Assembly (NCBI GenBank): GCA_947247005.1
Contig: OX365953.1
Span: 811,001 to 875,000 of the forward strand
Source of the DNA: Spisula solida
Taxonomy: Eukaryota > Mollusca > Bivalvia > Venerida > Mactridae
Reading direction: 5' to 3'
DNA: 64,000 bases
Of the stretch, positions 46,585-56,995 are shown piece after piece (position 1 is the first letter of the stretch; every line of letters begins with the position of its first letter). The position numbers and the translations under genes are program-made. A model generated the notes under the pieces. The model was not told where the DNA came from. It was given only the letters and a program-made list of their open reading frames with translations, and ran no database searches.

Positions 46585-47178
46585 TCTTGATGGTGATCAT
46601 TGTCTTACTCACTACGTCTTCAATCACTGATAAGTTCATTTAAAACAATCGAGTGTAAAGTCCAACTCACAACATATTCTATAAGTTGAGGTTAGATGAT
46701 GCCACCTAACACTCAAATTTCAAATAGCTTTGTCCATGCAGCGCATGGACCAAGGTAGCTTTGTAAATTTCTCAGCAAGAGAAATGTGCAAAGGTAGCTT
46801 TGTCCATGCAGCGCATGGACCAAGGTAGCTTTGTAAATTTCTCAGCTACAGTGTGATGTGCAAAGGTAGCTTTGTCCATGCAGCGCATGGACCAAGGTAG
46901 CTTTGTAAATTTCTCAATGAGAGTGAAATGTGCATGAGCAATGGTAGCTTTGACCATGCACTTCACGAGTAAAGGTTGGCAGCAAGGACAAACAAAGCTT
47001 TGTCATTGCAAAATTCAGAATGAAATTGATAGGTCGGTGATGCCAAGTTTTGAAATCTGACCTATGCTGATTCTATAATTAATGTCCTATTCTGACTTTA
47101 GTTAATCATGTGTTTATTGGGTTTTTAAGAAAATTAATTTGGTAATTACCCCAATACGCAGCTTATCTGTAGCTCTGG
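46585..47178 (-). mobile_element. Repeat element with palindromic 70-bp array, minus copy
   Basis: Reverse-orientation relative of 15222-15985. The array at 46725-46915 has hairpins GTCCATGCAGCGCATGGAC at 70-72-bp spacing. The end CTTATCTGTAGCTCTG abuts GCCTCTAATACTCTTCAAGT, the same host repeat that flanks the plus copy. Confidence 0.65.
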
Positions 47179-47639
47179 CCTCTAATACTCTTCAAGTTAT
47201 GGCCCGGACAAAAGTGTGATGGACGGACCGACAAATGCTCACCCTTCAGGGAGCATAAAAAATACACAATTAGGCCCTCCTGCATTTTAAATGAGGACTT
47301 GGGATTCGATGACGGTGCAGTTATATTGTACCTAGGGTTTTTTCTACATCACTCTGGGAGCTGAAAACATTGGCTGTCATTTTGAGGTATTTCAGCTCTA
47401 CAGAGGTTAAATTTATAGCTATGCTCATTCAGGTTATTGTAAAAAGGTAAACAACAAATTAGGTCCTTTGGCAATCACTTATTAAATATGTTAAAAGCTA
47501 AACACGCATTTCTAAATTATTTAGCTCTAAATAAAGCATTAAAAAAAGGTACAAAGATCTATCTTCATTTTAATATTTTTTTCGAACTGACAAATATTCT
47601 TACTGACAAATATTCATTCAGACTGACAACATTTTGACC

Positions 47640-48095
47640 GTCTTGTGGATGAGGAAAATTATTGGCTTGACTGTCGTGCGGATAAGGAAAATAATCGGCA
47701 CAACCGACGTGCGGATAAAAAAATTAATGGATATTATCATCGTACAAATAAGGAAAATAATTTACAAGCCTGTCGTGCGGATAAGGAAAACAATTCAATT
47801 ATTGGCACAACTGTCTTGCGCATCAGGAAAATAATTGGCACTACCATCATGCGCATAAGGAAAATAATTGGTATGACTGTCGTGCGGATAATGAAAATAA
47901 TTGGCACGACCATCATGCGCATAATGAAAATAATTGTTACGACTGTCGTTCGGATAACCGAAGTAATCGGGACGACTGTCAGACGCATAAGGAAAATAAT
48001 AATTAACACAGAAAATAATTGGCAAGACTGTCATGTGGGTAAGGAAAAAAATTGGCACGACCGTCATGCAGATAAGGAAGATAATCAACAACATA
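47640..48095. repeat. 33-bp minisatellite, about 13 units
   Basis: Unit near GTCGTGCGGATAAGGAAAA followed by TAATTGGCACGACC. Being a multiple of three with few stops, it opens frames of 66-175 codons on both strands (longest 47645-48172 plus). I treat these as repeat artefacts, not genes. Confidence 0.85.
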
Positions 48096-48179
48096 CTGTT
48101 ACCAAGGATTTCACGAGCATCTGTCGATTAACGATGCTCATCCAAGGATGCCCAGCTCGACTGAACCAATGATCTAATG

Positions 48180-49228
48180 TCATAAGTCTGTGATATTTCT
48201 TCATTTTGGTTACTAAACTTTTAAAAGATTTCAGATTTATTTAACAGTTTTCAATAGTGTTAAATTCGTACAGTCACAGTGTAGCACACGATGCCTTGTA
48301 CTGATGTAAACAATCGACAATGGGTCGAATCGGTACGAGTACGACAGTGACTTACTTCAAGGTTTAAACTCTGTATCGAATGTTGATGAAATTGCATACA
48401 GTATCTACGTTCGTTGTGAGTATTAAAGAAGATTTTCCTTGTTCAACAAGTACTCGCGTCGTGTAATCAGTTATTTGCGGCTATTTTTGATAAGATTTTA
48501 TCAAAACAATGCTATATCTACTTCCGCCCCCGTCATGTTTAAAACGCGGCTAAACTGCGGGCAAGTGCGGCCAAATCAAGTAACTTTAAAATCTTCAAGA
48601 TATTGTTCATAACACATGAAAATTACTTATATAATCACAATAAACAGCACAATATCACAATAATTGCTAAAATACTGATATGTAACCGTTAAACTTTTGG
48701 AAGCAGGTACCAGGGCCAACCCATTCTGTAGTCTGGTTCCCTGTCGTTCTATAGTTGTTTAGTAGTGATAGGGCAGGTAATCCAGACTACCCATTCTGTG
48801 GCCGCAGATTCGGCCCACCGTAGTTTGACCGCGTTTTAAACAAGTCTATTTTTAGTACAGAATTTATAAATCAACTAATTCCGGCGACTCAACATTTTTT
48901 TTTATCAAATTAATGTATAAATTTCAGCAATTTCTTTTCATTATCTATAATTGATAAATAAGAAAATATATATGAAACTCTATATTATTGTTTTCATGCG
49001 AAAACATCAGCATCATTGGTAAACGAATACAACTAGCAATAAAACTAGCGATCAGTTCAGTAAGAAAAAAAAATAGACACCTCGGCTAGTCTACGCTAAA
49101 AGGGATCAGCAATTAAATTATTAAAACGGAAACATTTTTTATTTTAATTACGAACATTATCCATCAAAAAAATGTCATTTATGGTGGGATCAATAAGAAT
49201 TTAAATGTGTTTGTATAGGTATCAATTA
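48180..49228. other. Gene-free stretch around a MITE
   Basis: Apart from the TIR element at 48537-48841, no gene, RNA or strong repeat is visible. Confidence 0.4.
48537..48841. mobile_element. MITE-like TIR element, 305 bp
   Basis: GTTTAAAACGCGGCTAAACT at the left pairs with AGTTTGACCGCGTTTTAAAC at the right. An inner imperfect repeat CCCATTCTGTAGTCTGG / CCAGACTACCCATTCTGTGG lies at 48718-48802. Confidence 0.8.
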
Positions 49229-50475
49229 TGCATTACTTATCATTATTACAAAGTCTTGTTGTACATATTGTCAGAGAACATTGGAGTGACAGTGTCAAGC
49301 AGTATCTGGGGTATTCATCACATTCAGTGATATTTCTTGTTCAATTTGTATCATTGTTGTGTGACATAAATCATGAATTTCAGGATGTCATGGCAGAGTA
49401 CCTGAAATAATGAATGAACTCAAGTGTGTGAATGATTGAAAAAAGTGACAGGTATTCTAACTGTGACAGAACTTTTATATGGTTATTTATATGTAAGTTT
49501 ATCTTTTTTATATGTTCAAATTTGAATTCTAAATTTATAGCAATTACAATGCAGTAGAAAGAGATTCGTGTTTATTTTTATGTTCTTACAGTTACTTGCT
49601 TAACACAGTGTAAAGAAAAGTTTTTAGCTCACCTGTCACAAAGTGACTAGGTAAGATTTTGTGATCACTCTCCATCCATCCACATTTGTTTGTGTAGCAA
49701 TTTTTTGGCCTTTATATGAAACTTGTTCACATCATCTCCACAAAATCTAGTAAAAATGCATACATGATTTAGCTCTACTTTTGGGACCATACATTGGCCG
49801 TCTGTCCCCACTAGCATCAGTCCATGCTCGACAATTCTGTTCACTAGTTCTAGAGTTCTGGCCACTGAAATGACCAGAATCTTCCTTTTAAGGAAAAAGA
49901 TACCCTTCAGTGTATTAATTCACTAGAAAAATACGCTTTTAGTACACTGAAGGCAGAAGTGCATTTTTTTCAGAAGAAAAGTGCGCTTAAGCGTATTAAT
50001 GCACTAGAAAAATACGCTTTTAGTACACTGAAGGCAGAAGTGAATTTTTTTCAGAAGAAAGTGCGCTTAAGCGTATTAATGCACTAGAAAAATACGCTTT
50101 TAGTACACTGAAGGCAGAAGTGAATTTTTTTCAGAAGAAAGTGCGCTTAAGCGTATTAATGCACTGGAAAAATACGCTTTTAGTACACTAGGCAGAAGTG
50201 CATTTTTTTCAGAAGAAAAATGCGCTTAAGTGAATTAATGCACTTAAAATACGCTTTTAGTACACTGAAGGCAGAAGTGCATTTTTTTTTCAAAAGAAAA
50301 ATGCACTTGAGCGTATTAATGCACTAGAAAAATACGGTTAAAGTGCACTTTTTTAAGATGAAGTGCATTAAACGCAGAAAAAATGCAGAAAAAATACACT
50401 GTTAATTGCATTTTTCGAGGAAAATAAGTGCATTTAATCCGCATTTTATTTACATTTAATACATTCGGTAAATAA
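49229..50475 (+). repeat. 1.3 kb segmental duplication, copy 2
   Basis: Near-identical to 27919-29238, with scattered point differences (for example TCCGTCC to TCCATCC) and one fewer 80-bp unit. Same 60-codon frame, HINE 3' fragment and array. The right flank still ends in a TTTTTTGAGAAGGG variant. Confidence 0.9.
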
Positions 50476-50640
50476 CTTTTTTGAGAAGGGTAATAATGAA
50501 TTGAAAATATATTTATATATCGCCTTATAAAACAAGTCTCTAAAGCGCTGTACATGGGAAAATTAATTCCTTACGCATGCTACCCACTATTAATGTGAAG
50601 TTTCAATGAAATCCGTAAATGTATAAAACGATTATATTAC

Positions 50641-51362
50641 CTGTTCCACTGGATGTAGTCAGGGTTTCCCAATCTTTTGTCTCCGCTTCATATAGTATCT
50701 TCAACTCTGACTGTAACATGACCATTAGCCCGGAGGTTATATTCAGGTAAGGCTGCGGAGATGGAAGCTTTGTTCCGTTACCTCCCTCACTATAATGATA
50801 CACCCTAACAGCCTGTGCTAGTTGATGGAATACATACTCCTTGACAAGGGCCGGTACATCAGTACGCCATAGGTATATACAAATCTGCTCAATCACATGA
50901 CTAAACACAGGGGGTGTGATAATTATATTATCTAATGTCAATAAACTTTTATTCAGTTCCTTGTCGCCAAGTTTAGCTTCACTTTTACTAATTATCTGAA
51001 CCTCCGTCGCTCTCGGTAGATCCCACATGTTTAACTCATCCTGTTTCGGGGTGGTGCATCCTTTTGTACCACAGCCGTAACTTTCAGTGATCAGAGTTTC
51101 TATATAGGTCAAGGAGAGAAGGAACTGTGCTGGCAACGCGTGTATAGTGATAGTAATTCCCGGCGGAGGTGACACGCCTACTTTTATATGAATCCGATCA
51201 CATGGTATGATGGCGGGTGTATATTGCTCGGCTAGATTACTGGTAGATGATGTGTCACGAGGGTAACTGACCACTTCCTGTTTGGACACATGACCGCTCT
51301 TCTTGATTCTCTGACCAGTGTAACAATATATACGTGCCCACGGTGACTTGTACAATGATGTT
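50641..51362 (-). CDS. Exon of a large unidentified protein
   Basis: A 722-bp exon between acceptor TTTTGTGTTTCAG (before 51362) and donor ACAG|GTAATA (after 50641), open throughout (about 240 aa). It has no signal peptide or membrane segment and reads like a soluble, helical scaffold (WARIYCYTGQRI, HALPAQFLLSLTYIETLI, VFSHVIEQICIYLWRT, LVKEYVFHQLAQAV). The composition and long exon recall very large ubiquitin-ligase-type proteins such as HECTD4 or ZZEF1, but I cannot confirm either. Its start phase needs two bases from the previous exon, whereas the next visible upstream exon ends on a full codon, so at least one exon between 51.4 and 53.0 kb was not found. Confidence 0.75.
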
Positions 51363-51644
51363 CTGAAACACAAAAGTATCAATGATTAGTTCATCAAGTT
51401 ACATTAGTATTTAAGACAACATCAACTAATATCTGACAGGCATTCTACTAGAGCTGCAGCTGCATTACAAGGGACATTTTGTACCGAATTCTACCTTCTC
51501 GTAGCCTGAATAAAATACTAATAAATTATCATCGATGGATCAGTTTTAGCAATCTTAACAAATATATCCTATCAGAGATGTGTTAGTAGAATTTAATGTA
51601 GGCATATTGAATAAATGTACTCACTCTTTGTTAGTATAAGGGTG

Positions 51645-51750
51645 TTAACAGTCCAATTGTTGACGGCGCACGGCGCACGGTGGACAACGGACAAAAGGGT
51701 GATCACAAAAGCTCACCTTGAGCACTACACTCGTGCTCAGGTGAGCTAAA
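51645..51750 (+). mobile_element. HINE 3'-end fragment in an intron
   Basis: GTGTTAACAGTCCAATTGTTGACGG, a decayed ACGG tract, then a stem-loop at 51710-51747 with outer AGCTCACC/GGTGAGCT and inner GAGCAC/GTGCTC around TACACTC. Confidence 0.8.
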
Positions 51751-52722
51751 AACAGCAGGTATCAATGAGGTCAGTCACTTTCAACATTTTCATGAAGTAA
51801 ATAACTTAAATTTATTTTCTGCAGAAAAATACATTCTTCCCAATGCAGCAAATCCGGAATTCGGGATTATTCTGGAATTATAGAAACCCTGATGAACTCA
51901 TTCTTTCTTGGTAGCTTTTGAATCCGTTCTACACGAGACAACGAGACAGGCTGCACCAGAAAAATGTACATCAGTCTGAGTCTTACTTTCTGTTACTTGG
52001 AATTCTTCACATGGAAACATCTCTGGCAACGTCTGAATTAAACATAGTAATGAAGTTTTATACTTCTAGCATGATTAATATTTCTACCTGCTGCAACATT
52101 CAAAATGAGTTGGTATTCTCATTATAAGTCATTAAAGAATGCCACTGTTCAATTATAACCTAAATAACTTCAATAATAGCGTGTATATTCCTAGGAATAA
52201 TACTACCGAGGATGTAAAACTGATAACAGTCTTCAGTAGAGGAGTTACAAATATGCACTGATAAATTGGTATACACGGCAACTGCACATCTCATTTGGTT
52301 CCCAAAATAGTATATGGCATAATAGAATTGTATTTACATACACTGCATAATTATGTTGTTTGTGTTTGATTGTGTTCGACTGAGACACACGTGTGTTGAC
52401 TTGTTTTTCGGTTTTGTCCGAGCCAGATTGTCAATGTCCTCTGACTTTGGGGGGGAAGAGACAGTTGTTTATTACAACCATGCCAGGTGTAATATCCTAG
52501 TTCTTTCTATATAGACTCCTTCATTCTATAAAGTGCCTGGTGTTCAGTACTGATACATACAAGACTACCTCAGAGTTTCTAACCAGCTCATCTCTAATTG
52601 AGTGGGGAACACTGCAGAGCATTTGAGAAATAACCATGTGCCCGGTAGAGAATCACACTAGGGACCTCTGTACCCTGTAGTCAAGAGCGTTATCCACTTT
52701 ATGACCGTGCAATCCACTACAT

Positions 52723-52960
52723 AACAAGAGATGTTTCTAAAACATGTATGGCCCCATTACAGTTAAATAGCCATTAATGTTAAAGGTCACAGTGACCTTT
52801 AACTTACTGACCTTGAAATCAATAGCGGTCATCTACTGTTGATGACCAACCTCCATGTTAAGCTTGAAGATCCTAGGGCTAAGCTTTCTAGAGTTATTGA
52901 ATAAAAACCATTTGGTCTACTGACTGACCAACTGACATGTCCAAAGATGGGGGACAAAAT
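52723..52960 (+). mobile_element. Short HINE-like element with ERE palindrome
   Basis: 5' AACAAGAG then ATGTTT-CTA-AAACAT. One core unit with exact AGGTCACAGTGACCT (52784-52798), and 3' AAAGATGGGGGACAAAAT. Intronic relative to the minus-strand gene. Confidence 0.7.
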
Positions 52961-53034
52961 TTAAGTGTAAATGATCAGACCAATAATTAAGTGTGTGTGA
53001 CAATATTTTAATTATGTTATTATAAACTAACTAC

Positions 53035-53131
53035 CTGAAGACAAGCACAGATCTGATTGGTCAGTTCAAACAGATAATCCTCACCTTGACCGGCAGCTCG
53101 GGCAATAGCAATAGCTAACTCTTTCTTTAAT
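53035..53131 (-). CDS. Exon of the large unidentified protein
   Basis: A 97-bp exon between acceptor ATGTTGTTACAG (before 53131) and donor CTTCAG|GTAGTT (after 53035). It encodes about 32 residues (LKKELAIAIARAAGQGEDYL..., ending ICACLQ). Its first base completes the AG|A codon left by the exon at 53872-54192, so the two splice in frame; this phase match is the main evidence. Confidence 0.72.
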
Positions 53132-53335
53132 CTGTAACAACATAAAGTCAGAATATGTTTGAGGGGGCATTTTATGGTATACTTATTAGGAATCGAAATT
53201 AGGAAATAATTGGAAGTCAATTTAAGGGAAAGAATTCAATGACATCTTGTCTTTATTTCTTATCCGTTCTATTTAACTTTCTGTAATAGAGAATAATCAA
53301 GTACAATTCTTTGGAACACATACAATGTATGTTTA

Positions 53336-53860
53336 CATTACAGTTGTGCCTCGAACAGGGTCCTGCCAAAATGATGATGTATTATTATACAGTTGATGCC
53401 TCAAACATGAAGATGGTTCGAACTACTTTCTGTGTCCAAAGACAGTCTGAGACATCAAAGTTCTACTATAATTAAACTTGAGGCCCACATGGAAGATTGG
53501 GAAACCAAATTAGTAGCCTTGTTAAATAAAGTCTTTAATTAATTACTTTCTTACTTACTTATATTTGTATTTATTTAAAGGTTGATGCAAGAAAATGTGG
53601 ATGCTACTCATGCAGAAGCCTTACAAAGGAGAATTTAAAGCAATTTCTTGGGTCCTGTCAAAATGATGAAGTATAAGAATACAGTTGATGCCTCAAACAG
53701 GCAGATGGTTCAAACTATTTTCCCTGTCTAAAGACAGTCAGGGACATCAAAGTTCTACTATAATTATACTTGAGGCCCACATGGAAGATTGGGAAATCCC
53801 AACTGACTGACTGACTGACTCATTCAGAAGCCTTACAAAGGAGAATTTAAGGAGATTTTA
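53336..53860. repeat. Intronic tandem duplication, about 290-bp period
   Basis: GATGCCTCAAACANGNAGATGG, AAGACAGTC, CATCAAAGTTCTACTATAAT and GGCCCACATGGAAGATTGGG occur near 53395-53510 and 53688-53797. AGAAGCCTTACAAAGGAGAA occurs at 53614 and 53826. A short (ACTG)n tract lies at 53801-53820. Confidence 0.8.
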
Positions 53861-53871
53861 AGGTAATTTAC

Positions 53872-54192
53872 CTGGCAACATTTTCATACATCAAGTTGGA
53901 CAGTGAACAGCTTTGTGCAGCCAGACAATGTTTGGATGAATCAGATAACATCAACGATTTAGCTGTAATAGTTCCGTGAGGTTGTGGCGCCCGTAGTAAC
54001 TCGTTAGATAATAACTGTATGTTCTCAATGTCTAGCTCCTGTAAGAGCGCCGCGCTGGCAGCCATACCCGAGGCTATGTTCGGCGAGCACGATATAACCT
54101 CCATAGCAGAAGAGTAACAATGATAGATCAACTTTAACAATGCTGTTCTACAATACATTCTGGCTAGACTTCTCTCTGTACGAACAAGCTCC
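53872..54192 (-). CDS. Exon of the large unidentified protein
   Basis: A 321-bp exon between acceptor TTTTCTACTTTCAG (before 54192) and donor GCCAG|GTAAAT (after 53872). It encodes about 107 residues: basic ELVRTERSLARMYCRTALLK, then ALLQELDIENIQLLSNELL and an Ala/Ser-rich tail. Helical repeat-like pattern, no membrane segment. It joins in phase to the exon at 53035-53131. Same strand as the cadherin-like exons 1.4 kb upstream, but no sequence relation, so I take it as a different gene. Upstream exons of this gene are not visible. Confidence 0.75.
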
Positions 54193-54451
54193 CTGAAAGT
54201 AGAAAACATCATTGTGTGCAATTCTCATCAGGCCAAACCAATTTTCATACTGTGGTCAAGGGCGTAGCCAGGCATGAATTAATGTAACGCACACATGCCT
54301 TGAAGTTTGTGTTTATGGTTGGGGGTCCTCATGATTGTGGAAATTTTTAACTTTAATGACATTTTGGCTATATTTATAATTTTACTTTATTTCAAATTAA
54401 TGTAACGTCCATATCACTTGCTACGTCCCTGGTGGTACTGGTAAAATGCTA

Positions 54452-55376
54452 TAACAAGAGGGCCCACAGGGCCCTAGGTCGCTCACCTGTGCACATTGAT
54501 CAAGTAGAACCATGTTTTTTTTTAAAAGTTGTTTCCAATCAGTTGTCATGGCAACCAGAGTTCTGCATGGGTTATAATCTTTTAACTAGTATTTTTAGAA
54601 AGGATAACCCAAGGAATATTGTTACCCATTTAATATGAAATTCAACCAGTACTTTTAGAGGAGAAGATTTTACTATGGATATATAGGGAAAAACAGCGCC
54701 CCACCCACTAGCGGCCATGTTTTTAGACGAATCAGGACAAATATGTCAATTTTATAAGAGGGTCACCCAACAACTATTTCTGTAAAATTATTTTGAAATC
54801 TGGCAAGCGGTTGATTTTTTATGATTTTTTAAAATATTTTCCTATTGGTTGCCATGGCGACCAGAGTTCAGCATGGAATGTAATTCTTTTAGCTAGTTTA
54901 AGAAGGGATCACCCAAGGAACAATTTAACCAATTTATAATGAAATCCAACCAGTACTTTTAGAGGAGAAGATTTTTAAATATTTTACTATAGATATAAAG
55001 GGAAAAACAGCACCCCACCCTCTGGCGGCCATGTTTTTTGACGAATCAAGACACATATATCAATTTTGTAAGAGGGTCACCCAACAACTATTTCTGTAAA
55101 ATTATTTTGAAATCTAGCAAGCGGTTGATTTTTTATGATTTTTTTTAAAGATTTTCCTATCGGTTGCCATGGCAACCAGAGTTATTTATAGATTACAATT
55201 CTTTTAGCTATTTTTAGAAAGGACCACCCAAGGAACATTCCTTGAAATTGGTCAAGTGGTTTAGGAGGAGAAGTCGTTTGAATGAAATGTTGATGCACGG
55301 ACGGACGGATGCACGGACGCCGGATGAAGAGTGATCACAATAGCTCACCTTGTCACTTTGTGACAGGTGAGCTAAT
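54452..55376 (+). mobile_element. HINE-like element, full length, different core
   Basis: 5' AACAAGAG with perfect GGGCCC-ACA-GGGCCC stem (54460-54474) and GCTCACCTG (54481-54489). The core has about two and a half units of 360 bp (GTTGCCATGGCAACCAGAGTT, GGGTCACCCAACAACTATTT, AAATCTNGCAAGCGGTTGAT). ACGGACGGACGGATG follows, then a 3' stem-loop at 55342-55373 with inner TGTCAC/GTGACA and CAGGTGAGC. Confidence 0.85.
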
Positions 55377-55530
55377 GACAAACCTCCATGTAAAGTTTGA
55401 GTCTCCTAGGGCGGAACATTGTTTGAGTTATTGAACAGTAACCATTTGGTCTACCGACTGACCAACTGACCGACAAACAGGTGCAAAGCAATATACCCCT
55501 TCATAAAAGATGGGGGGGGGGATAAAAATA
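55377..55530 (+). repeat. Fragment of the ERE-type repeat
   Basis: AACCTCCATGTAAAGTTTGA, GAGTTATTGAACAGTAACCA and a 3' ATACCCC...GGGGGGGATAA end abut the HINE directly. Confidence 0.65.
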
Positions 55531-55557
55531 TGAATAATCACATTAATGACAAGGTAC

Positions 55558-55924
55558 CTTCCCTTTCCTTATTATATCAATATGATGCCATCTACCATCA
55601 TGTAACTTCTGTAAGGGTCGGTTACCATTTTTATCTCTACCATCCAAGGTCAAGGTCACATTTCCTGTCTCCTGGTCAATCTGAAGTTCAGGGTAACCGT
55701 TCACTAACGACAATGAAATGAAATCCTGAGGGTCGTCCCTTCCTAACTCAGACACAGGTCCGTTATAGAATATCAAACCATCTGGTTCACGTGCCAGGAT
55801 ATCAATACTTGTTGAACTTTCCTCACATTGTACGAAGGGTTCGTAAAGTGCATAACAGTCATCAAAACTATGACGTGTCATCTGACATCTTGGTCCATCA
55901 AAACCCACTGGACAGTCCACACAT
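55558..55924 (-). CDS. Neural-cadherin-like exon: EGF end plus laminin-G domain
   Basis: A 367-bp exon between acceptor GGCTTTTTACAG (before 55924) and donor AAAGGGAAG|GTACCT (after 55558). It encodes the end of an EGF repeat (CVDCPVGFDGPRCQ) and most of a laminin-G domain (SFDDCYALYEPF, EPDGLIFYNGPVSEL, DFISLSLVNGYPELQID, GRWHHIDIIRKGK). This arrangement is characteristic of invertebrate neural (type III) cadherins, cell-surface adhesion proteins with EGF/LamG modules near the membrane. Phase matches the EGF exon at 56709. No further LamG, transmembrane or catenin-binding exons appear downstream to position 1, and exons of another gene follow within 1.4 kb, so it looks like a gene fragment or a mis-assembled gene. 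Confidence 0.85.
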
Positions 55925-56708
55925 CTGTAAAAAGCCACATGACATATCAGTATTTTTTATTTCCCGTTAATGGTACTCAAGATCTTTCTCAAAAACATCC
56001 TCAGTCAAAAAGGCTATCATCAGAGAAAGGCCGTGAACATCCTTAAATGAGGACTTCCCATTTCGTCTTGTCCCATTTGGTCTAAAATTCAAAGGTCTTG
56101 AACGTCCTTAAACATGCCAAAATAAACAATAAATGACATTGACTAATGACTAATGCTAAATAAGATCTTCTAAAACATGTTTTTCGGCTATCTCAGGTAG
56201 CCATTTATTTTTAGGTTCGATAATTTCATGGATATTGGTAACAAAGGTATTTCATGAAGAAGTAAAATTGTAGATTTGTACAAAATGTTGACATATTGTC
56301 ACTATTTCTGTCTCTATAACAACCACACATTCTGTCAGAGTCAAAGCATATTGAAACCTGAATGATCCAAATTTCGTCAACTTAGTTTGAAAACTGCTGG
56401 AGTTAAGACAGGATACAGATTTTTGACGGATAGACTGAGGGCAAACTTAAATAGATTTAAAACCTAAAAGATTTAACAAGAACTATATAATATGAAGGGA
56501 ATGGTTTCAAGGTTTCTAAGTTCATTGTGCAATAAATGCCACCGGCCTATACACAAGGAATAAATAACACATACATATGACATTTTACAAACACTTAACA
56601 ATGAGTGAAATGTGAAAGTGAAGATATAATACAAGTATACATTTAATGACAAAGCAATACAATACTCCAGTTAATAATAAACTGAAAGGTCTTCAATTGA
56701 GAACTTAC

Positions 56709-56985
56709 TTAACGTCCCCCCAATTATCCTTCACACATCTACCACCATTCAGACAATACGCCGGCGTACAATCAGGCAGGGTGGAGAAGTTGGTAGCTTT
56801 ACACTGACACTGTGCAACCACGCTGGTTGATACGCCAACAAATGAGGTACCGTTAGCGTTCACATAGTTTGGATGATCACCAACAACAAGTATATTAGAA
56901 CAGCCACAGGCTGAGATTCGCACGTTTCACGTAAACACATGTCTATCTTCACCATGGTGATCTCAACTCCAGTGGCCGCTTCAAA
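56709..56985 (-). pseudogene. Neural-cadherin-like exon with frameshift
   Basis: A 277-bp exon between acceptor TTTTTCATACAG (before 56985) and donor GTTAA|GTAAGT (after 56709). Frame 1 reads FEAATGVEITMVKIDMCLRE and continues to TCES. From about 56905 the cadherin reading continues in another frame: GCSNILVVGD, NANGTSFVGVSTSVVAQC and the EGF start CLNGGRCVKDNWGDVK. In the first frame a TGA follows soon after; in the second a TGA lies just upstream. One base missing, or two extra, near 56906-56912 explains both. The second frame splices in phase to 55924 and completes a six-Cys EGF. Either a pseudogene, a polymorphic indel, or a sequence error. Confidence 0.75.
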
Positions 56986-56995
56986 CTGTATGAAA

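Noticed and set aside
47645..48172. 175-codon ORF
   Set aside because: It is read through a 33-bp minisatellite that is open on both strands; no domain and no independent support.
54452..55376. Classical Helitron with 5' TC and 3' CTRR
   Set aside because: The 3' side has a hairpin followed by CTAA, but the 5' end is AACAAGAG rather than TC; the HINE/Helitron2 plan with subterminal inverted repeats fits better.
50641..56985. A single gene joining the cadherin exons to the three downstream exons
   Set aside because: The downstream exons show no cadherin, LamG or cytoplasmic-tail features; only shared strand and proximity support the idea.
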